The notes beneath the pieces were generated by a model that made no database searches, was not told the DNA's origin, and worked only from the letters and a program-made list of their open reading frames with translations. DNA of 64,000 bases from Elephas maximus indicus (taxonomy: Eukaryota; Chordata; Mammalia; Proboscidea; Elephantidae), in the NCBI RefSeq assembly GCF_024166365.1, contig NC_064823.1, forward strand, positions 16,610,924-16,674,923. Direction: 5' to 3'. The position numbers and the translations under genes are program-made. Each line of letters begins with the position of its first letter. Positions within the stretch are counted from its first letter, which is position 1. This document shows, one piece after another, positions 12,602-24,109 of this stretch.

Positions 12602-15600
12602 TTATAATACTGGTCTCATACAGTATTTGTCCTTTTGTGATTGACTTACTTCACTCAGCGTATTGCCCTTCAGATTCATCCATGTAGTGAGATGTTTCTC
12701 AGATTCATCATTGTTCTTTATTGTTCTATAGTATTTCAATGTGTGTATGTACCATAGTTTGTTTATCCATTTATCTGTTGATTGGCACTTAGGTTGTTTC
12801 CATCTTTTTGCTGTTGTGAGTAATGCTGCAATGAACATGGGTGTGCATATGTCTATTTGTGTGACAGCTCTTATTTCTCTAGAATATATTCCTAGGAGTG
12901 GGACTGCTGGATCATATGGTATTTCTATTTCTAGCTTTTTAAGGAGGCATTGTGTCATTTTCCAAAACAGTTGTGCCATATTCCATTCCCACCAACAGTG
13001 CATAAGAATTCCAATCTTCCCACGATCTCTCCAAAATTATTTTCTGTTGTTTTTTTTTTATTTGTGCCAGTAACATCTGTGTGAGATGGTATCTCATTGT
13101 AGTTTTGGTTTGCATTTCTGTAATGGCTAGTGATCGCAAGCATTTCCTCATGTGTCTGTTAGCTGCCTTAATGTCTTCTTTGGTGAAGTGTCTGTTCACA
13201 TACTTTGCTCAGTTTTTAATTGGATTATTTGTCTTTTTCTTGTAGAGATGTTGGATATTCCTATAGATTTTAGAGAATAGACCTTTGTCAGATTTGTCAG
13301 AGCCAAAAATTTTATCTCGGTCTGTAGGTTCTCCTTTTACTCTTTTGAAGTCTTTTGATGAGCATAAGTATTTAATTTTTAGATGATCCCAGTTATCTAG
13401 TTTATCTCCTGGTGTTTCTGTATTGTTAGTTATGGTTTGTATACTGTTTATGCTGTGTATTAGGGCCTCTAGTGTTAATCTTACTTTTTCTTCTATGATC
13501 TTTATAGTTTTTGGTTTACATTTAAGTCTTTGATTAATTTTGAATTAGTTTTTGTGTATGGTGTGAGTAATGGGTCCTGTTTCATTTTTTTTAAAGATGG
13601 ACATCCAGTTTTGCCAGCACCATTTGCTAAAAACACTGTCTTTTCCCCATTTAATGGAAGTTAAGCCTTTGTTGAAGATCAGGTAACTGTAGGTGGATGA
13701 ATTTACATCTGGGTTCTCAATTCTGCTCCACTGGTTAATGTGTCTGTCATTGTACCACTACCAGGCTGTTTTGACTACCGTTGCTGTATAGTAGGCTCTG
13801 AGGTCAGGTATTGCTAGTACTTCTACTTTATTCTTCTTCAATAGTGCTTTACTTATCCTGGGCCTTTTTCTTGTACACATACAGTTAATGGTTAGTTTCT
13901 CTATCTCATTAAAGAATCCTGTTGCATTTGGATCCGGATTGCATTGTATTTGTAGATTGCTTTGGGTAGAACTGACATTACCATAATGTTGAGTCTACCT
14001 ATCCAAGAGTACGGTATATTTTTCCATTTATGTATATCTCTTTTGGTTTCTTAATGTTCCCTAGTTTTCTTTGTATAGGTCTTTTACATCCCTAGTTAGA
14101 TTTATTTCTAAGTATTTTATTATTTTAGAGATTATTATAAGTGGTACTGCTTTCCTGATTTCCTTTTGGTAGCTCTCTTTATTGGTGTATAGGAATCCAA
14201 ATGATCTTTTTAATGTTTAGCTTGTATCCTGCTACTCTACTGATTCTATAAGTTCCAGTAGTTTCTATGGATAGTATCGTATCATCCACAATAGAAACCA
14301 TTTTACTTCTTCCTTACCAATTTGGATGCCCTTCATCTTGCTTTATTGCTCTAGCTAGGACTTCCAGCACAATGTTAAATAGGAGCAGTGATAAAGGGCA
14401 TCCTTGTCTTGTCCCTGTCCTCAGGGGGAATGTTTTCAGGCTCTGTCCATGAAAAATGACGTTGGCTGTTGGTTTTGTATAAACCAAAAACCAAACCTAC
14501 TGCTGTCGAGTCGATTCCGACTCATAGTGACCCTATAGGACAGAGTATAACTGCCCCGTAGAGTTTCCAAGGAGCACCTGGCAGATTTGAACTGCTGACC
14601 TTTTGGCTAGCAGCTGTAGCACTTAACCACTATGCCACCAGGTTTTGTATAGATACCCTTTATTATGTTGAGGAATTTCCCTTCTATACCTATTGACAGT
14701 TTTTATCAGGAATGGGTATTGGACTTTGCATATGCAGTAATTTTCTGCGTTGACTGAGATGATTATGTGATTCTTTTATTTTTGCGCGGGATTACTTTGA
14801 TTTTCTAATGTTGAACCATCCTCGCATACCTGGTATGAATCCGACTTGGTCCTGGTGTATTATTCTTCTTATACGATGCTGAACTCTATTCAACAGAATT
14901 TTGTTGAGAATTTCTGCATCTATATTCATGAGATATTGGTCTGTTATTTTCTTTTTTTGTGGTGTCTTTGCCTGGTTTTGGTATCAGGGTTATGCTGGCT
15001 TCATAGAATGAATTTGAAAGCATCCCTTCCTTTTCTGTGTTCTGAAAGAGTTTGAGTAGTATTGATGCAAGGTCTTCTCTGAATGTTTGGTAGAATTCTC
15101 CAGCAAAGCCATCTGGGCCAGGGCTTTTTTTGTTGGGAGTTTTTTTTTTTTTTTTAATAACCTTTTCAATCTCTTCTCTTGTTATGGGTCTGTTCAGATT
15201 TTCCAATTTAGTTTCTGTTAAAAAAAAAAAAAAAGAATTTTTTTTCTTTTTTTTAGTTTAGGTAAATAGTGAGTTTCTAGAAATTTGTCCATTCCCTTAG
15301 GTTTTCAAATTTGGTGGAGATTAGTTTTTTATAGTACTTTGTTATGATCCTTTTTATTTCAGTTGAGTCTGTTGTAATGTCCCCCATTTCATTCTAATAT
15401 TTGGGTTATTTGTGTCCTCTTCTGTTTTTGTCAACTTGGCCAGCAGTTTGTTGGTTTTGTTGATCCTTTCAAAGAACCAGCTTTTAGTCTTTTTGATTCT
15501 TTCTGTTGTTTTTCTATTCTCTATTTTATTTCTGCTCTGATCTTTATTATTTCCTTTCTTCTGGTGGCTGTGGGCTTCTTTTGCTCTCTATTTGTTCAAG

Positions 15601-16990
15601 TCGTACAGCTAATGTTTTGATTTTCTCCCTTTCTTATTTTTTGATGTTGCATCTATTGCTATAAATTAACCTCTGAGCATTGCCTTTGCTGTGTTCCCAA
15701 GGTTCCGGTATGGTGCATTTTTGTTCTCATTTGATTCTAGGAATTTTTTTTTATTCCATCTTTGATTTCTTCTATTACCCAGTGGTTTTTAAGCAAGGTG
15801 TTATTCAGTTTCCATGTGTTTTTTTTTTCCTTTCTTTTCCTGTTACTAATTTCTACTTTTATGGCATTGTGATCAGAGAAGATGCTTCGTATTATCTCAA
15901 TGTTTTGGGTTTTGTTGAGGGTTTATTTGTGGCCTAAGAAGTGTTCTAGCCTGGAGAATACTGGACGTGCTTTGGAAAAGAATGTGTACTTTGCTGCTGT
16001 TGGGTGGAGTGTTCTACACGTTTATGAGGTCAAGTTGGTTGATTCTGTCCTTTAGCTCTTCTGTATCTTTGTTGAGTTTCTTTCTAGATGTTCTGTCCTT
16101 TATCGAGAGTGGTGTGTTGAAGTCTCCTAGTATTACTGTGGAAGCATCAATTTCTCTTTTCAACGCTGTTACATGTTTGTTGTATGTATTTTGGAGCCCT
16201 GTCATTGCATGCATAGATATTTATAATGGTTATGTCCTCAGGGTGGATTGTCTAATTATTATATAATGTCCTTCTTTGTCTTTTATAGTGGATTTTGTCT
16301 TAAAGTCTATTTTATCTGAGATTAGTACTGCCACTTCTGCTCCTTTTTGGTAGCTGTTTACTTGATATATTTTTCTCATCCTTTTCTAATATATTTATGT
16401 CTTTGTTTCTAAGGTGTGTCTCTTGTAGACAGCATATTGATGGGTCTTCTTTTTTATCCATTATGTCACTGTCTCTTTATGGGTGCATTTAAGTCATTTA
16501 CATTCAGTGTGATTGTTGATAGGTGTGAGTTTATTGCTGTCATTTTGTAGTACTTTTTTGTGGTGTTGACATTTTCTTTGTTCCTTTTACCCTTCTGTGA
16601 ATTCCTTTTGTTTGTGGACTTTTGTTTCTTTAATTTTTGTAGATTTTGTGCTGAGTGAGAGTATGTTTTTCTTCTTTATTTGGATAAGTAGGTTTGTTAA
16701 CTTCCTTTGTGGTTACCTTGAGATTTACCCATATCTTCCTAAGTTTAAACCAGTCTTTTATTATTTGATATCACCTTGACTTCCTCTCCTTTTGAAAGTT
16801 CTATACCTACACCATTTATTCCCTCTTTTATTGTTCTGACATTGTTGTCATTTACAAATTGGCATCCCTGGTTCCCTGTTGTAAATCTTTTAGTTCTGTT
16901 TTATCCTTGAGAGTTCATTACCTAGGTTGGTATCTGGCTGATGGTCTCCTGTGTCCTAGATTCAAGTTTTTGTCTGATGCTGGTTCTCTA
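12602..16990 (-). pseudogene. L1 ORF2 remnant (endonuclease / reverse transcriptase)
   Basis: Reading leftward, the endonuclease part is seen near 16214-16014 (VILGDFNTPLS), the RT entry region near 15206-14886 ([15 protein letters not shown]), and the C-terminal part near 13003-12602 (IPYDPAVPLLGIYS and LKYYRTIKNNDE). An intact L1 ORF2 is about 1,270 residues. Here the longest open pieces are near 100-130 codons, separated by frameshifts and stops. A SINE at 14482-14640 also breaks the RT region. It is a dead copy. Confidence 0.9.
14482..14640 (-). mobile_element. AfroSINE copy with 11-bp target duplication
   Basis: The SINE is inserted in L1 ORF2, tail first ('gctgtcgagtcgattccgac') and ending in the tRNA-like head complement ('aaccactatgccacc'). 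The L1 word 'ggttttgtata' is duplicated at 14471-14481 and 14641-14651, so the insertion boundaries are directly visible. Confidence 0.93.
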
Positions 16991-17064
16991 ACTGAAGGAT
17001 CCCCTTATTAATCTTGTAAGTTTGGTTTGATTTTTACATATTCCCTTAATTTCTGTTTACCTGG

Positions 17065-17572
17065 TGTCTTAGTCATCTAGTGCGGCTATAATAGAAATAC
17101 CACAAGTGGATGGCTTTAACAAAGACAAGTTTATTCTTTCACAGTCCAGTTGGCTAGAAGTCCAAATTCAGGGTGCCAGCTCCAGGGAAGACTTTCTTCC
17201 TCTGTCGGCTCTGGAGGAAGGTCCTCGCCATCAGTCTTCCCTTGGTCTGGGAGCAGCTCAGTGCAGGAACCTCAGGTCCAAGGGACATGCTCTGTTCCTG
17301 GCACTGCTTTCTTGGTGGTATGAGGTCTCCATGTGTCTCTGCTGGGTTCTCTCTTTTATATCTCAAAAGAGATTGGCTTAAGACACTACCTAATCTTGTA
17401 GACCTCTTCAGTGTAACTGCAGCTAATCCACTTTACTACTGCACAGTGATAGGATTTACGACACATAGGAAAATCACATCAAAAGATAAAATTGTAGACA
17501 ATCATACAATCATATAAGGGAATCATGACCTAGCCAAGTTGACAAGTATTCTGGGGGACGCAATTCACGACA
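17065..17572 (-). mobile_element. MaLR-type solo LTR (antisense)
   Basis: This 508-bp element has TG...CA ends, starting 'tgtcttagtcatctagtgc' and ending 'caattcacgaca'. It contains 'aacaaagacaagtttattc' and 'ctagaagtccaaattcaggg', the reverse complement of the LTR at 5915-6368. Five-base flanks 'cctgg' and 'tctgg' agree at four positions and fit a MaLR target duplication. It sits between the ORF2 and ORF1 remnants of the L1. Confidence 0.8.
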
Positions 17573-18420
17573 TCTGGAAATGTCCTAATTTCATCATTAT
17601 ATTTGAGCAAGAGTTTTTCAGGATATTTTATTCTTGGTTGGCAGTTTTTTTCTTTAAGATTTTATATATGTCATCCTACTGGCTTCTTGCCTGCATAGTT
17701 TCTACTATAATCAGAGCTTAGTCTTATACTTTCCCCTTTGTATGTGACTTTTTGTTTTTCTCAAGCTGCTTTCAGGATTCTTTGTCATTGGTTTTAGCAA
17801 GTGTGATTATATGTCTTGCTGATTTTTTTTTTTTTTTTTTTTTGCCTCTATCCTATATGGGGTTTATTGAGCTTCTTGGTCAGCTTTCCATCTTTCATGA
17901 TACTAGAGACGTTTTGTCTGGAAATCTTCAGTGATCCTGTCTTTTCCATTTTCCCCTCCTGTTCTGGAACTCCAATAGCAGGCAAATTTTTGCTTTTGAT
18001 TGATTCCCACAGTGTTTTCAGGGTTTCATTTTTCTTCATTCTTTTCTCTGGGTTTTCCTCAAAGTGGTATCCAAGGATTTGTCTTTAATTTTCACTGATC
18101 CTTCCATTGTTTCAAAGTTGCTCCTAAAACCTTCTATTGCACTATTTCTGAAATATTGGTTCTCTTTTGGATTTTTAATTGTTTTTGTATGATTTCAAGT
18201 TGTATATTTGACATTTTGTTCCTGTGTTATTTTCCTAAATTCTTCAGTTGCTTTGTGTTTTCCCTAATTAGATCTGTATTTTCCATGATTTTGTCTATTA
18301 TTTTTTCTTATTTTTGTCTGAGTTTTCCTTCTTCTCTTGGAGAGACTACTAGAGTTTTGAATTCCCTATGAGGTAGTTGTAGTGCCTTTTTTTCTACCAA
18401 AAGGTCACCTGGTATTTTAT
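17573..18420 (-). pseudogene. L1 ORF1 remnant
   Basis: The reverse complement matches the ORF1 region of the second L1 in the window (39420-39960). It includes the 'ttcttggttggcag' block that mirrors 'accaaccaagaatcatata' there, and the minus frame at 18039-17848 (MKKNETLKTLWESIKSKNLPAIG) that mirrors MKKNEESLRIMWNTIKRTN. ORF1 encodes the RNA-binding chaperone of L1. Here it is broken by stops. Confidence 0.8.
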
Positions 18421-18717
18421 TTTGGTCTCTTTTTGGAGCCACGCTGCCCTGTTTTTTTTTAATATGTTTTGCTATTGTCCGCTGTCTTTGGGATATTCAG
18501 GAATTTCTTCATTTATTGATTGTAGATTTGTTTTTTCCTCCTCTTTGTTTTATTAGCTTATGTCTGCACAGGCAGGCTGGGCATGTTTTGTTGTTTGTGG
18601 GCAAAATACCTCTCACCATCTTGTCCAAGTATGCAGGGCCGGTTGCTCAGCTATGGTGCAGTGGGGCAATTCTAGAGGGAGGATGGGTGGGGATGGGTCG
18701 TTTGTGGCATATAATGG

Positions 18718-19990
18718 AGCCGACAGGGTGGGGCCAGGAGACAGTGCAGAGTGGGGTCTAGTGGTCTGTGTCTGTACCACTTGGGGGTATGGTGCTGGGT
18801 GTATGGTGCAGATAGGCGGGAGGGAAGGGAGAGGATGTGATGTGTGGAGCTAAGTGGGTAAGAAAGAAGAGAGCGAAAGACAAAAGTAAAAAAAATGACA
18901 CACTAGGATTCAGCAGGTGGGGGTACAGCAGACCTGGTGAGGCCGTGTGCCTGTGGCTCTCTAGCCAAGCAGTGCAGCTCAGCCTGTCAAGAAGGGGTGT
19001 GGGCAGTGTATGGGGCTAGCTGTGTGAGAGAAAGGAAGGGAAAGAAACAAAAACAACAACAAAAACTATATATGGTAGCAGGTGGTGGGGTGGAATCGGG
19101 TTGGTGGCGAGCTGGTGTCTCTCCTGCTGGGCAGTGCGGCACACTCCATCAGGAAGTGGTGGAGGCAGCACTGGGCTTGGATGGGAGGGAGAAGGAAAAG
19201 GGAGGAGGGAAAAGATAGATAAAAAAATATGGCACTGTGGGAGCCGACCTATGGGGATGGTGCAGACCTACGAAGGCCAGAGGCTCTCTAATCAAGCAAT
19301 ACAGCACAGCCCATGGTGGGGGGGATGCTCACAGGGCTAGGTGGTTGGGAGAAAGGAATGGAATGGAGAAAGAGAGAAGAAACAAAAAAAAGAAAGAAAA
19401 AAAGCACTGGAGGCTGCCAGTGGGGGCAGCACAGAACGAGGAAGGCCATGTGCCAGTGGCTCTCTAGCTGAGTGGTGTGGTACAGCCCATCAATAAGGGG
19501 CAGGCACAGCACACAGGGCTAGCTGGAAAGGAGAAAGAAAAGGGAGAGAGAGAATGAGAATAAATAAAAAAAAAAAAGAAAAAATGGCACTGAGGGAGCC
19601 TGTCAGTGGGGTGGCGTAGACCCAGGGAGGCCATGTGCTGGTGTCTTCCTAGATAAGTGGTGTGGCAGAGCCTGTCAAGAAGGGGTGGGGATAGCACATG
19701 GGGCTGGCTGGGTGGAAGAAAAGAAAGGAAGGAGTGAAGGGAAAGACAGAGAAAAACCAAAAAAAAAAAAAGCCAAAAAAAAATTTTAAAAATGATGCTG
19801 AAGGAACCAGCCAGTGGGGGCAGGGCAGACCTGGGTGACAGTGAGCTGGTGTCTCTCTGGCCTACTGACCATGGCCTGTTGGAAAACTGCAGAGGCCACA
19901 TACAGGGAAGATGCCTGGGGGGTGGGAAAGCATGTATCCCTGGTTACCATGTGCTCCTGTTGGGAGCTCTGTGAAGTTGCCTTCTCATAC
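18718..19990 (-). repeat. L1 5'UTR tandem monomers
   Basis: About seven head-to-tail units of roughly 160-205 bp begin near 18718, 18903, 19079, 19241, 19413, 19599 and 19805. Each has a GC-rich part with 'ccagtgggg..gcagacc', a 'ggctctctag' or 'gtgtctctct' block, a 'cagcccatc' or 'cctgtcaagaag' block, a 'gggctagctgg' block, then an A/G-rich tract. Monomeric 5'UTRs act as repeated promoters in mouse L1; the same role here is inference. Confidence 0.8.
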
Positions 19991-20345
19991 TCCCTGTCTG
20001 CCATTCTTGGTAGCGGAGGTCCAAAATGGGAAATCCATGCTGTGTGAGCTAGTAGGGGACCTCCACTTCATAGCTCTCCTCATCCTCTATTCTCTGTTGG
20101 TTTCTTATTCCATTCGGTGCTTGATCAAGTTCTTTTTCTCTTCATTTGATGCTCAGGGCTCCAGGACTGACATTTGTATCTGTTTTACTTAGTTTTTTGG
20201 GTCTTTGCTATAGAGGGATGGTATGGTGCCTCTGTCTCTAGTGCCATGTTGGCTCTGCCTCACCACTACTAGTACAATGTTGAATAGAAGTGGTGAGAGT
20301 GGACAACTCTGGCTTGTTTCTGACCTTAGGAGGAATGCATCCCAC

Positions 20346-20795
20346 ATTTTCCACCCAAATGAAAGAATAATGTATTAGTTAGAGATTGTATTTTGCTGCA
20401 CATAATAGAAACTTTTATTAAAAAGTGGCATACACAAATTACGTAGTTTATTTTTTCACATATCAAGAAGTCTGTCGATGGGCAGTCCAGAGATGATATC
20501 ATAGCTTTATCACATTATTTGGAACTCAAACTCCTTCATCCTCTTGCTCAGCTGTCCCTACATTGTCATCTCATTGTCACAGTGTAGCTATTGTGCTACC
20601 TCAAGTATTGATTCTGCAGTTCAGGAAAAAAGGAAGGACAAAAAACCAAAGGTGTATGCCACCTGAGTCTTCTCATCTTTAAAGCATTTCTTTCTGAAGA
20701 TCCAGCCAACACCATGTACTTGTATCTCACTGACTTGAAGTATTTTACAGGGCCATTTCTACCTGAAAAGGAATCTGGGAAAATGCAGTTTTTGA
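20346..20795. other. Unassigned, repeat-like DNA
   Basis: The segment 'attagttagagattgtattt' through 'ctgggaaaatgcag' has the flavour of an old interspersed repeat, but I could not name it. No exon is seen. Confidence 0.3.
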
Positions 20796-20996
20796 TCCAA
20801 AACTTGCTGCCATCCTGTCAATTCTGACTCATAGAGACCCTACAGGACAGAAAAAAAACTGCCCTCATAGGGTTTCCAAAGCTGAAATCTTTGTGGAAGC
20901 AGACTGCCACATCTTTCTCCCATGGAGCGGGTAGTAGGTTCAAACCATGGATCTTTCAATTAGCAGTCGAGCACTTTAATGATTGTGCCACCAGGA
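20796..20996 (-). mobile_element. AfroSINE copy
   Basis: Reverse-oriented: 'actcatagagaccctacagg' tail complement, an added 'ggaagcagactgccac' block, and head complement ending 'tgattgtgccaccagg'. Confidence 0.85.
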
Positions 20997-21162
20997 AAAA
21001 CAAAAACCACTGCCGTCAAGTTGATTCCTACTCATAGCAACACCACTGGACAAAGTAGAACTGCCCCATAGGATTTCCAAGGAGTGGCTAGTGGATTCAA
21101 ATGGCCTGCCTTTTGGTTAGCAGCTGAGCTCTTAACCACTGCGCCACCAGAGCCCCTAAAAA
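20997..21162 (-). mobile_element. AfroSINE copy, adjacent to previous
   Basis: A second reverse-oriented SINE follows directly: 'ccactgccgtcaagttgatt' then 'taaccactgcgccaccagag'. The A-rich join 'ggaaaaacaaaaacc' is the tail of this copy (poly-A reversed) against the head of its neighbour. Confidence 0.88.
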
Positions 21163-22098
21163 ATCACATTGTATCGGTAGAGAAGAAGAGAAAGTGTATC
21201 GAGTTTGGCATCTAGGTATCTCTACTACAAGAAATAATGCTTCACCTTGTACAAGACTGCCAATTTCTGAGTTAAGAATGCTGGAGAAAGATCAGGTTTG
21301 GCACAGAAGTTCATAGATGATCAACAAGGTCACTTCAGGTTCTGAAATATTATAACACAGAATTTGAGAACCACAGTCCATGAGTGTTTGATGTTTCCAA
21401 AAAAAAGAAGACATTTTGACATCTTGTTTAACAGCATTAAGAAAATTTCACTTATTTGTAAATGAAAGCAGAGTTCATTGCCTGAATTCAAGACTACTTC
21501 ATTCCATTTCCTTCTACAGAGTAAAAATAGCCAAAAACAAGAAAAACAACTGGTTAAATAACTCATGTATCTTGATGATGTATTAACAGATGTGGATTTC
21601 TTGCTGAACTTAAATAGGACACTGATTTCTAATCATTTCAAGAATGGACAGAAGATTCCTAGTAAGTACTGTATACTACAAAGAGTTCGAAAATGTGCAA
21701 ATAAGGCGTTCCAATCTCAGGCTGTCTGGGGTAAGGAAAGTGAGAAGAGAAATAATGACTTTGGTTGACAGAGTCAGGATATTTGGTTTAGGAGTCAGGA
21801 ATCTTTGGGGTGATGGTGATACAACCCAGAAGGTAGAGTTTTACCCTGCTGACATGATGGTTCCGGGGCTAAGAGACTCTGTGAAACATTTCAACTTTAC
21901 AAATAAAATCATACACGAACTTTTTATTTCTCATTAATTCATACACATTTATCCCTGGAGATACTATGTTTTCAGTGACATCTATGAAAATACTTGTTGA
22001 AATGTGTTCATGATGCCTTGAAAGACATTGATATTTATTATTGGTTTACCTTAAGAGGTATAGAGAAGAAATGATTGATATGGTTTTCTACTCTACTC
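21163..22098 (-). other. C4orf33 3'UTR and downstream flank
   Basis: Mostly non-repetitive sequence below the C4orf33 stop codon. Two minus-strand AATAAA hexamers lie at 22039-22034 (about 60 nt past the stop) and 21928-21923 (about 170 nt past). Either could end the transcript. No downstream GU-rich element was scored and the cleavage site is not determined. Confidence 0.4.
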
Positions 22099-22204
22099 CT
22101 ATATATCAGATTTCTCTATTAGCCACAGGTCTGATTTCGGCTGTTTCCACTCTTCTCCAAACAGTGTGTTAAAACTGAAAGGCTTGAAGTATTCCAGACG
22201 ATGG
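22099..22204 (-). CDS. C4orf33: C4orf33 coding exon 5 (C-terminus)
   Basis: This last coding exon follows a 'tgcttttag' acceptor. Its first base completes a Phe codon begun in exon 4. It encodes [20 protein letters not shown] and then [14 protein letters not shown] before TAG at 22101-22099. The recalled human end is nearly the same: HCLEYFKSFNFNTLLGEEWK, then [15 protein letters not shown] longer open frame upstream (to 22305) is only intron read-through. Possible poly-A signals follow about 60 and 170 nt downstream. Confidence 0.93.
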
Positions 22205-23159
22205 CTAAAAGCAAAGGAAAAGAAATGGGAAATGAAATGAATTATGCATTTTTGAAACAGTTGTCCTGAAGGGGTATTTGTTTTATCACATCTGTGACAG
22301 GACAATATTGTATTTTAAGAAATACCAACGGTAAGAGTATTCCATATGTACCATTTTCTCACCCTGGCTAGAGAACATTCAGCTCTGAAAGCATTTACCC
22401 ACATCTCAAAGCACTCTCTGTTCAATTCTGCAAATAACTCCCTCACAGGTGACAGGAGAAATAAAAAATCAGTCCTCAAAATCTGCCTCATTCTATCTAG
22501 CTCTAAACAAATCATTTTATATACTTACAAATGTTTTTATACTCAAACTTGGATATAATTTATATTAGTCATATAAGCAATTGTTTTTAAAAAAGTTTCA
22601 GTTCCACAGATCAGAGGATAGATTTTCCTTCTTGGCCAAACAAGGAAGGCTAACATAAAGGAGTGCTGATACTAGGTATTTTCTTTCCAGGAAAACTATT
22701 TAACTATTATTACATTTTCCCTTGTGGCTCAATGAGGAGAGAAAGACTTACCTAACAGATTGCAGTAGAAACCACTCTGCCCTGGCTCTGCCCTGGCCAA
22801 TGGTACGATAATACTTTTACCCAGGGTAAGCTTCCAATTAGGTGTGGGTGGGAAGCCTGAATACAGGGGGTATATACTGGTGAAGAGACAGAGAAACAAG
22901 CCATCTTGGCATGGCGGCCCTGAGTCAGTTGCGGCTAGAATTTCATCCCATTCTGCTGTCCTGGCAAGGCTGATCCAGTTTTCTAGTAGCAACTGCCAAT
23001 CTCAGATTTACATGTTAAGGAGAAAACAGTAGAGTGAAGAGCATGACAGCAAGGAGAAGGCAAATGGAAAGGAAGGACAGTGTAGCACTTTCCAAGCGCA
23101 ATATAGCAAGAATGTCAGTCTACTACGGTGCAATACCCACTAGGATGTCTCTACCAAAA

Positions 23160-23345
23160 AAAAAAAAAAAAAACAGTTGCTGTCAAGTCAATTCCGACTC
23201 ATGGCAACCCCATGTATGTCAGAGTAAAATCAATGGCTGAGTTTTCAGAAGTAGATCACCAGACTATTCTTCCAAAGCATCTCTGGGTGGGCTTGAACCT
23301 CCGGTAGGTGGTCAAGCACTTTGACGGTTTGCACAATCCAGGGCC
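23160..23345 (-). mobile_element. AfroSINE copy (older subfamily)
   Basis: Reverse-oriented: 'gttgctgtcaagtcaattcc', 'actcatggcaaccccatg', the middle 'cagaagtagatcaccagac' block, and a diverged head complement near 'ggtttgcacaatccaggg'. It is preceded by a run of 17 A. Confidence 0.85.
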
Positions 23346-23799
23346 CCGTGTCCCTGTTATGCTCTTCTATACATTCATACCTACTAGACTCTGGTAGGCC
23401 ACACTGAGTACACTCAAAGAGATACAGGACAGAGACAACAGCTTGCCATAGGACAGCATCTGGCTTTTCTGCCTATATGAGTAGTCCTGGCAGCAGCCCA
23501 TGAAGACTGTCCAGAAGCTACATTCTCCCTAGATGCCAGCTTCAGGGGCAGGGACAAGACTCAAACTGAGAAGGTACAGGAGATACCCTGGAATGAACAC
23601 TTGATGTCCCATAGGGGCCAATATCTCTTGTAATAACTGTAGGCATAGTTCCTAGGGTCCTCATGTGGGACATGACCGTGAAAGGGAATCCCAAAGCTAC
23701 GCTGCCCCATCAAGTATTTATAATTCATTGGCAATTTCTCTTGGCCCAGATGCAATTTACCAATCAGCAGTCATCTTTATCAGAATTAATGTTCTCTAG

Positions 23800-24083
23800 A
23801 ATATACCACGGACTGCCAGAAAGAACAAATCTGTCTTAGAAGAAGTACAGCCAGAATGTTCCTTAAAAGCGAGGACGGCAAGAATTTGTCTCATGTACTT
23901 CGGACGTATTATCAGGAGGGACCAGTCCCTAGAGAAGGACATCATGCATGGTAAAGCAGTGAATCAGTGAAAACAGAAAGATCCTCAATGAGATGGACTG
24001 ACACAGTGGCTGCAACAATGGACATAGCAATGACTGTGAGGATGGCACAGGACCTGGCAGTGTTTCATTCTGTTGTATACAGT
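23800..24083 (+). mobile_element. RTE LINE 3' fragment in C4orf33 intron
   Basis: Plus-strand RTE sequence: 'aatataccacggactgcc', 'acagccagaatgttcctt', 'cgtattatcaggagggacca', 'gatggcacaggacctggca' and 'tttcattctgttgtata'. It lacks the final tail, ending just before the C4orf33 exon 4 donor. It is antisense to the gene. Confidence 0.85.
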
Positions 24084-24109
24084 TCAAATCTTCATTACTT
24101 TCCACTTAC

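Larger units (their letters stand above)
11501..20266 (-). mobile_element. Near full-length L1 LINE with target-site duplication
   Basis: The element reads right to left: 5' end at about 20262 ('cagagccaacatggc' on the minus strand), 5'UTR with tandem monomers, ORF1 remnant, ORF2 remnant, a 3'UTR of roughly 1 kb, and a poly-A tail (poly-T starting at 11501). The old L1 it landed in resumes immediately afterwards. The 13-15 bp duplication 'tactagtacaatg(tt)' is at 11488-11502 and 20267-20281. Nested inside are a SINE at about 11795-11950, a SINE at 14482-14640 and a MaLR-type LTR at 17065-17572. ORFs are frameshifted and cannot support autonomous retrotransposition. Confidence 0.9.
22205..24109 (-). 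other. C4orf33 intron 4 (coding numbering), repeat-filled
   Basis: This 1905-nt intron starts 'gtaagt' and ends 'ttttag'. It contains a reverse SINE at about 23160-23345 and a plus-strand RTE 3' fragment at about 23800-24083 that stops roughly 26 nt from the splice donor. The stretches 22600-23160 and 23345-23800 look like parts of an older interspersed element but were not identified. Confidence 0.75.

Noticed and set aside
19464..19901. 145-codon minus-strand frame rich in Phe, Ser and Leu
   Set aside because: It reads through the A/G-rich tracts of L1 monomers; low complexity only.
18000..20000. Host CpG island or gene promoter
   Set aside because: The GC-rich segment is explained by L1 5'UTR monomers bounded by L1 ORF1 on one side and the L1 5' end on the other.
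22099..22305. Long version of the C4orf33 last exon starting at 22305
   Set aside because: The acceptor at 22205 and phase from exon 4 place the exon start at 22204; upstream codons are intron.
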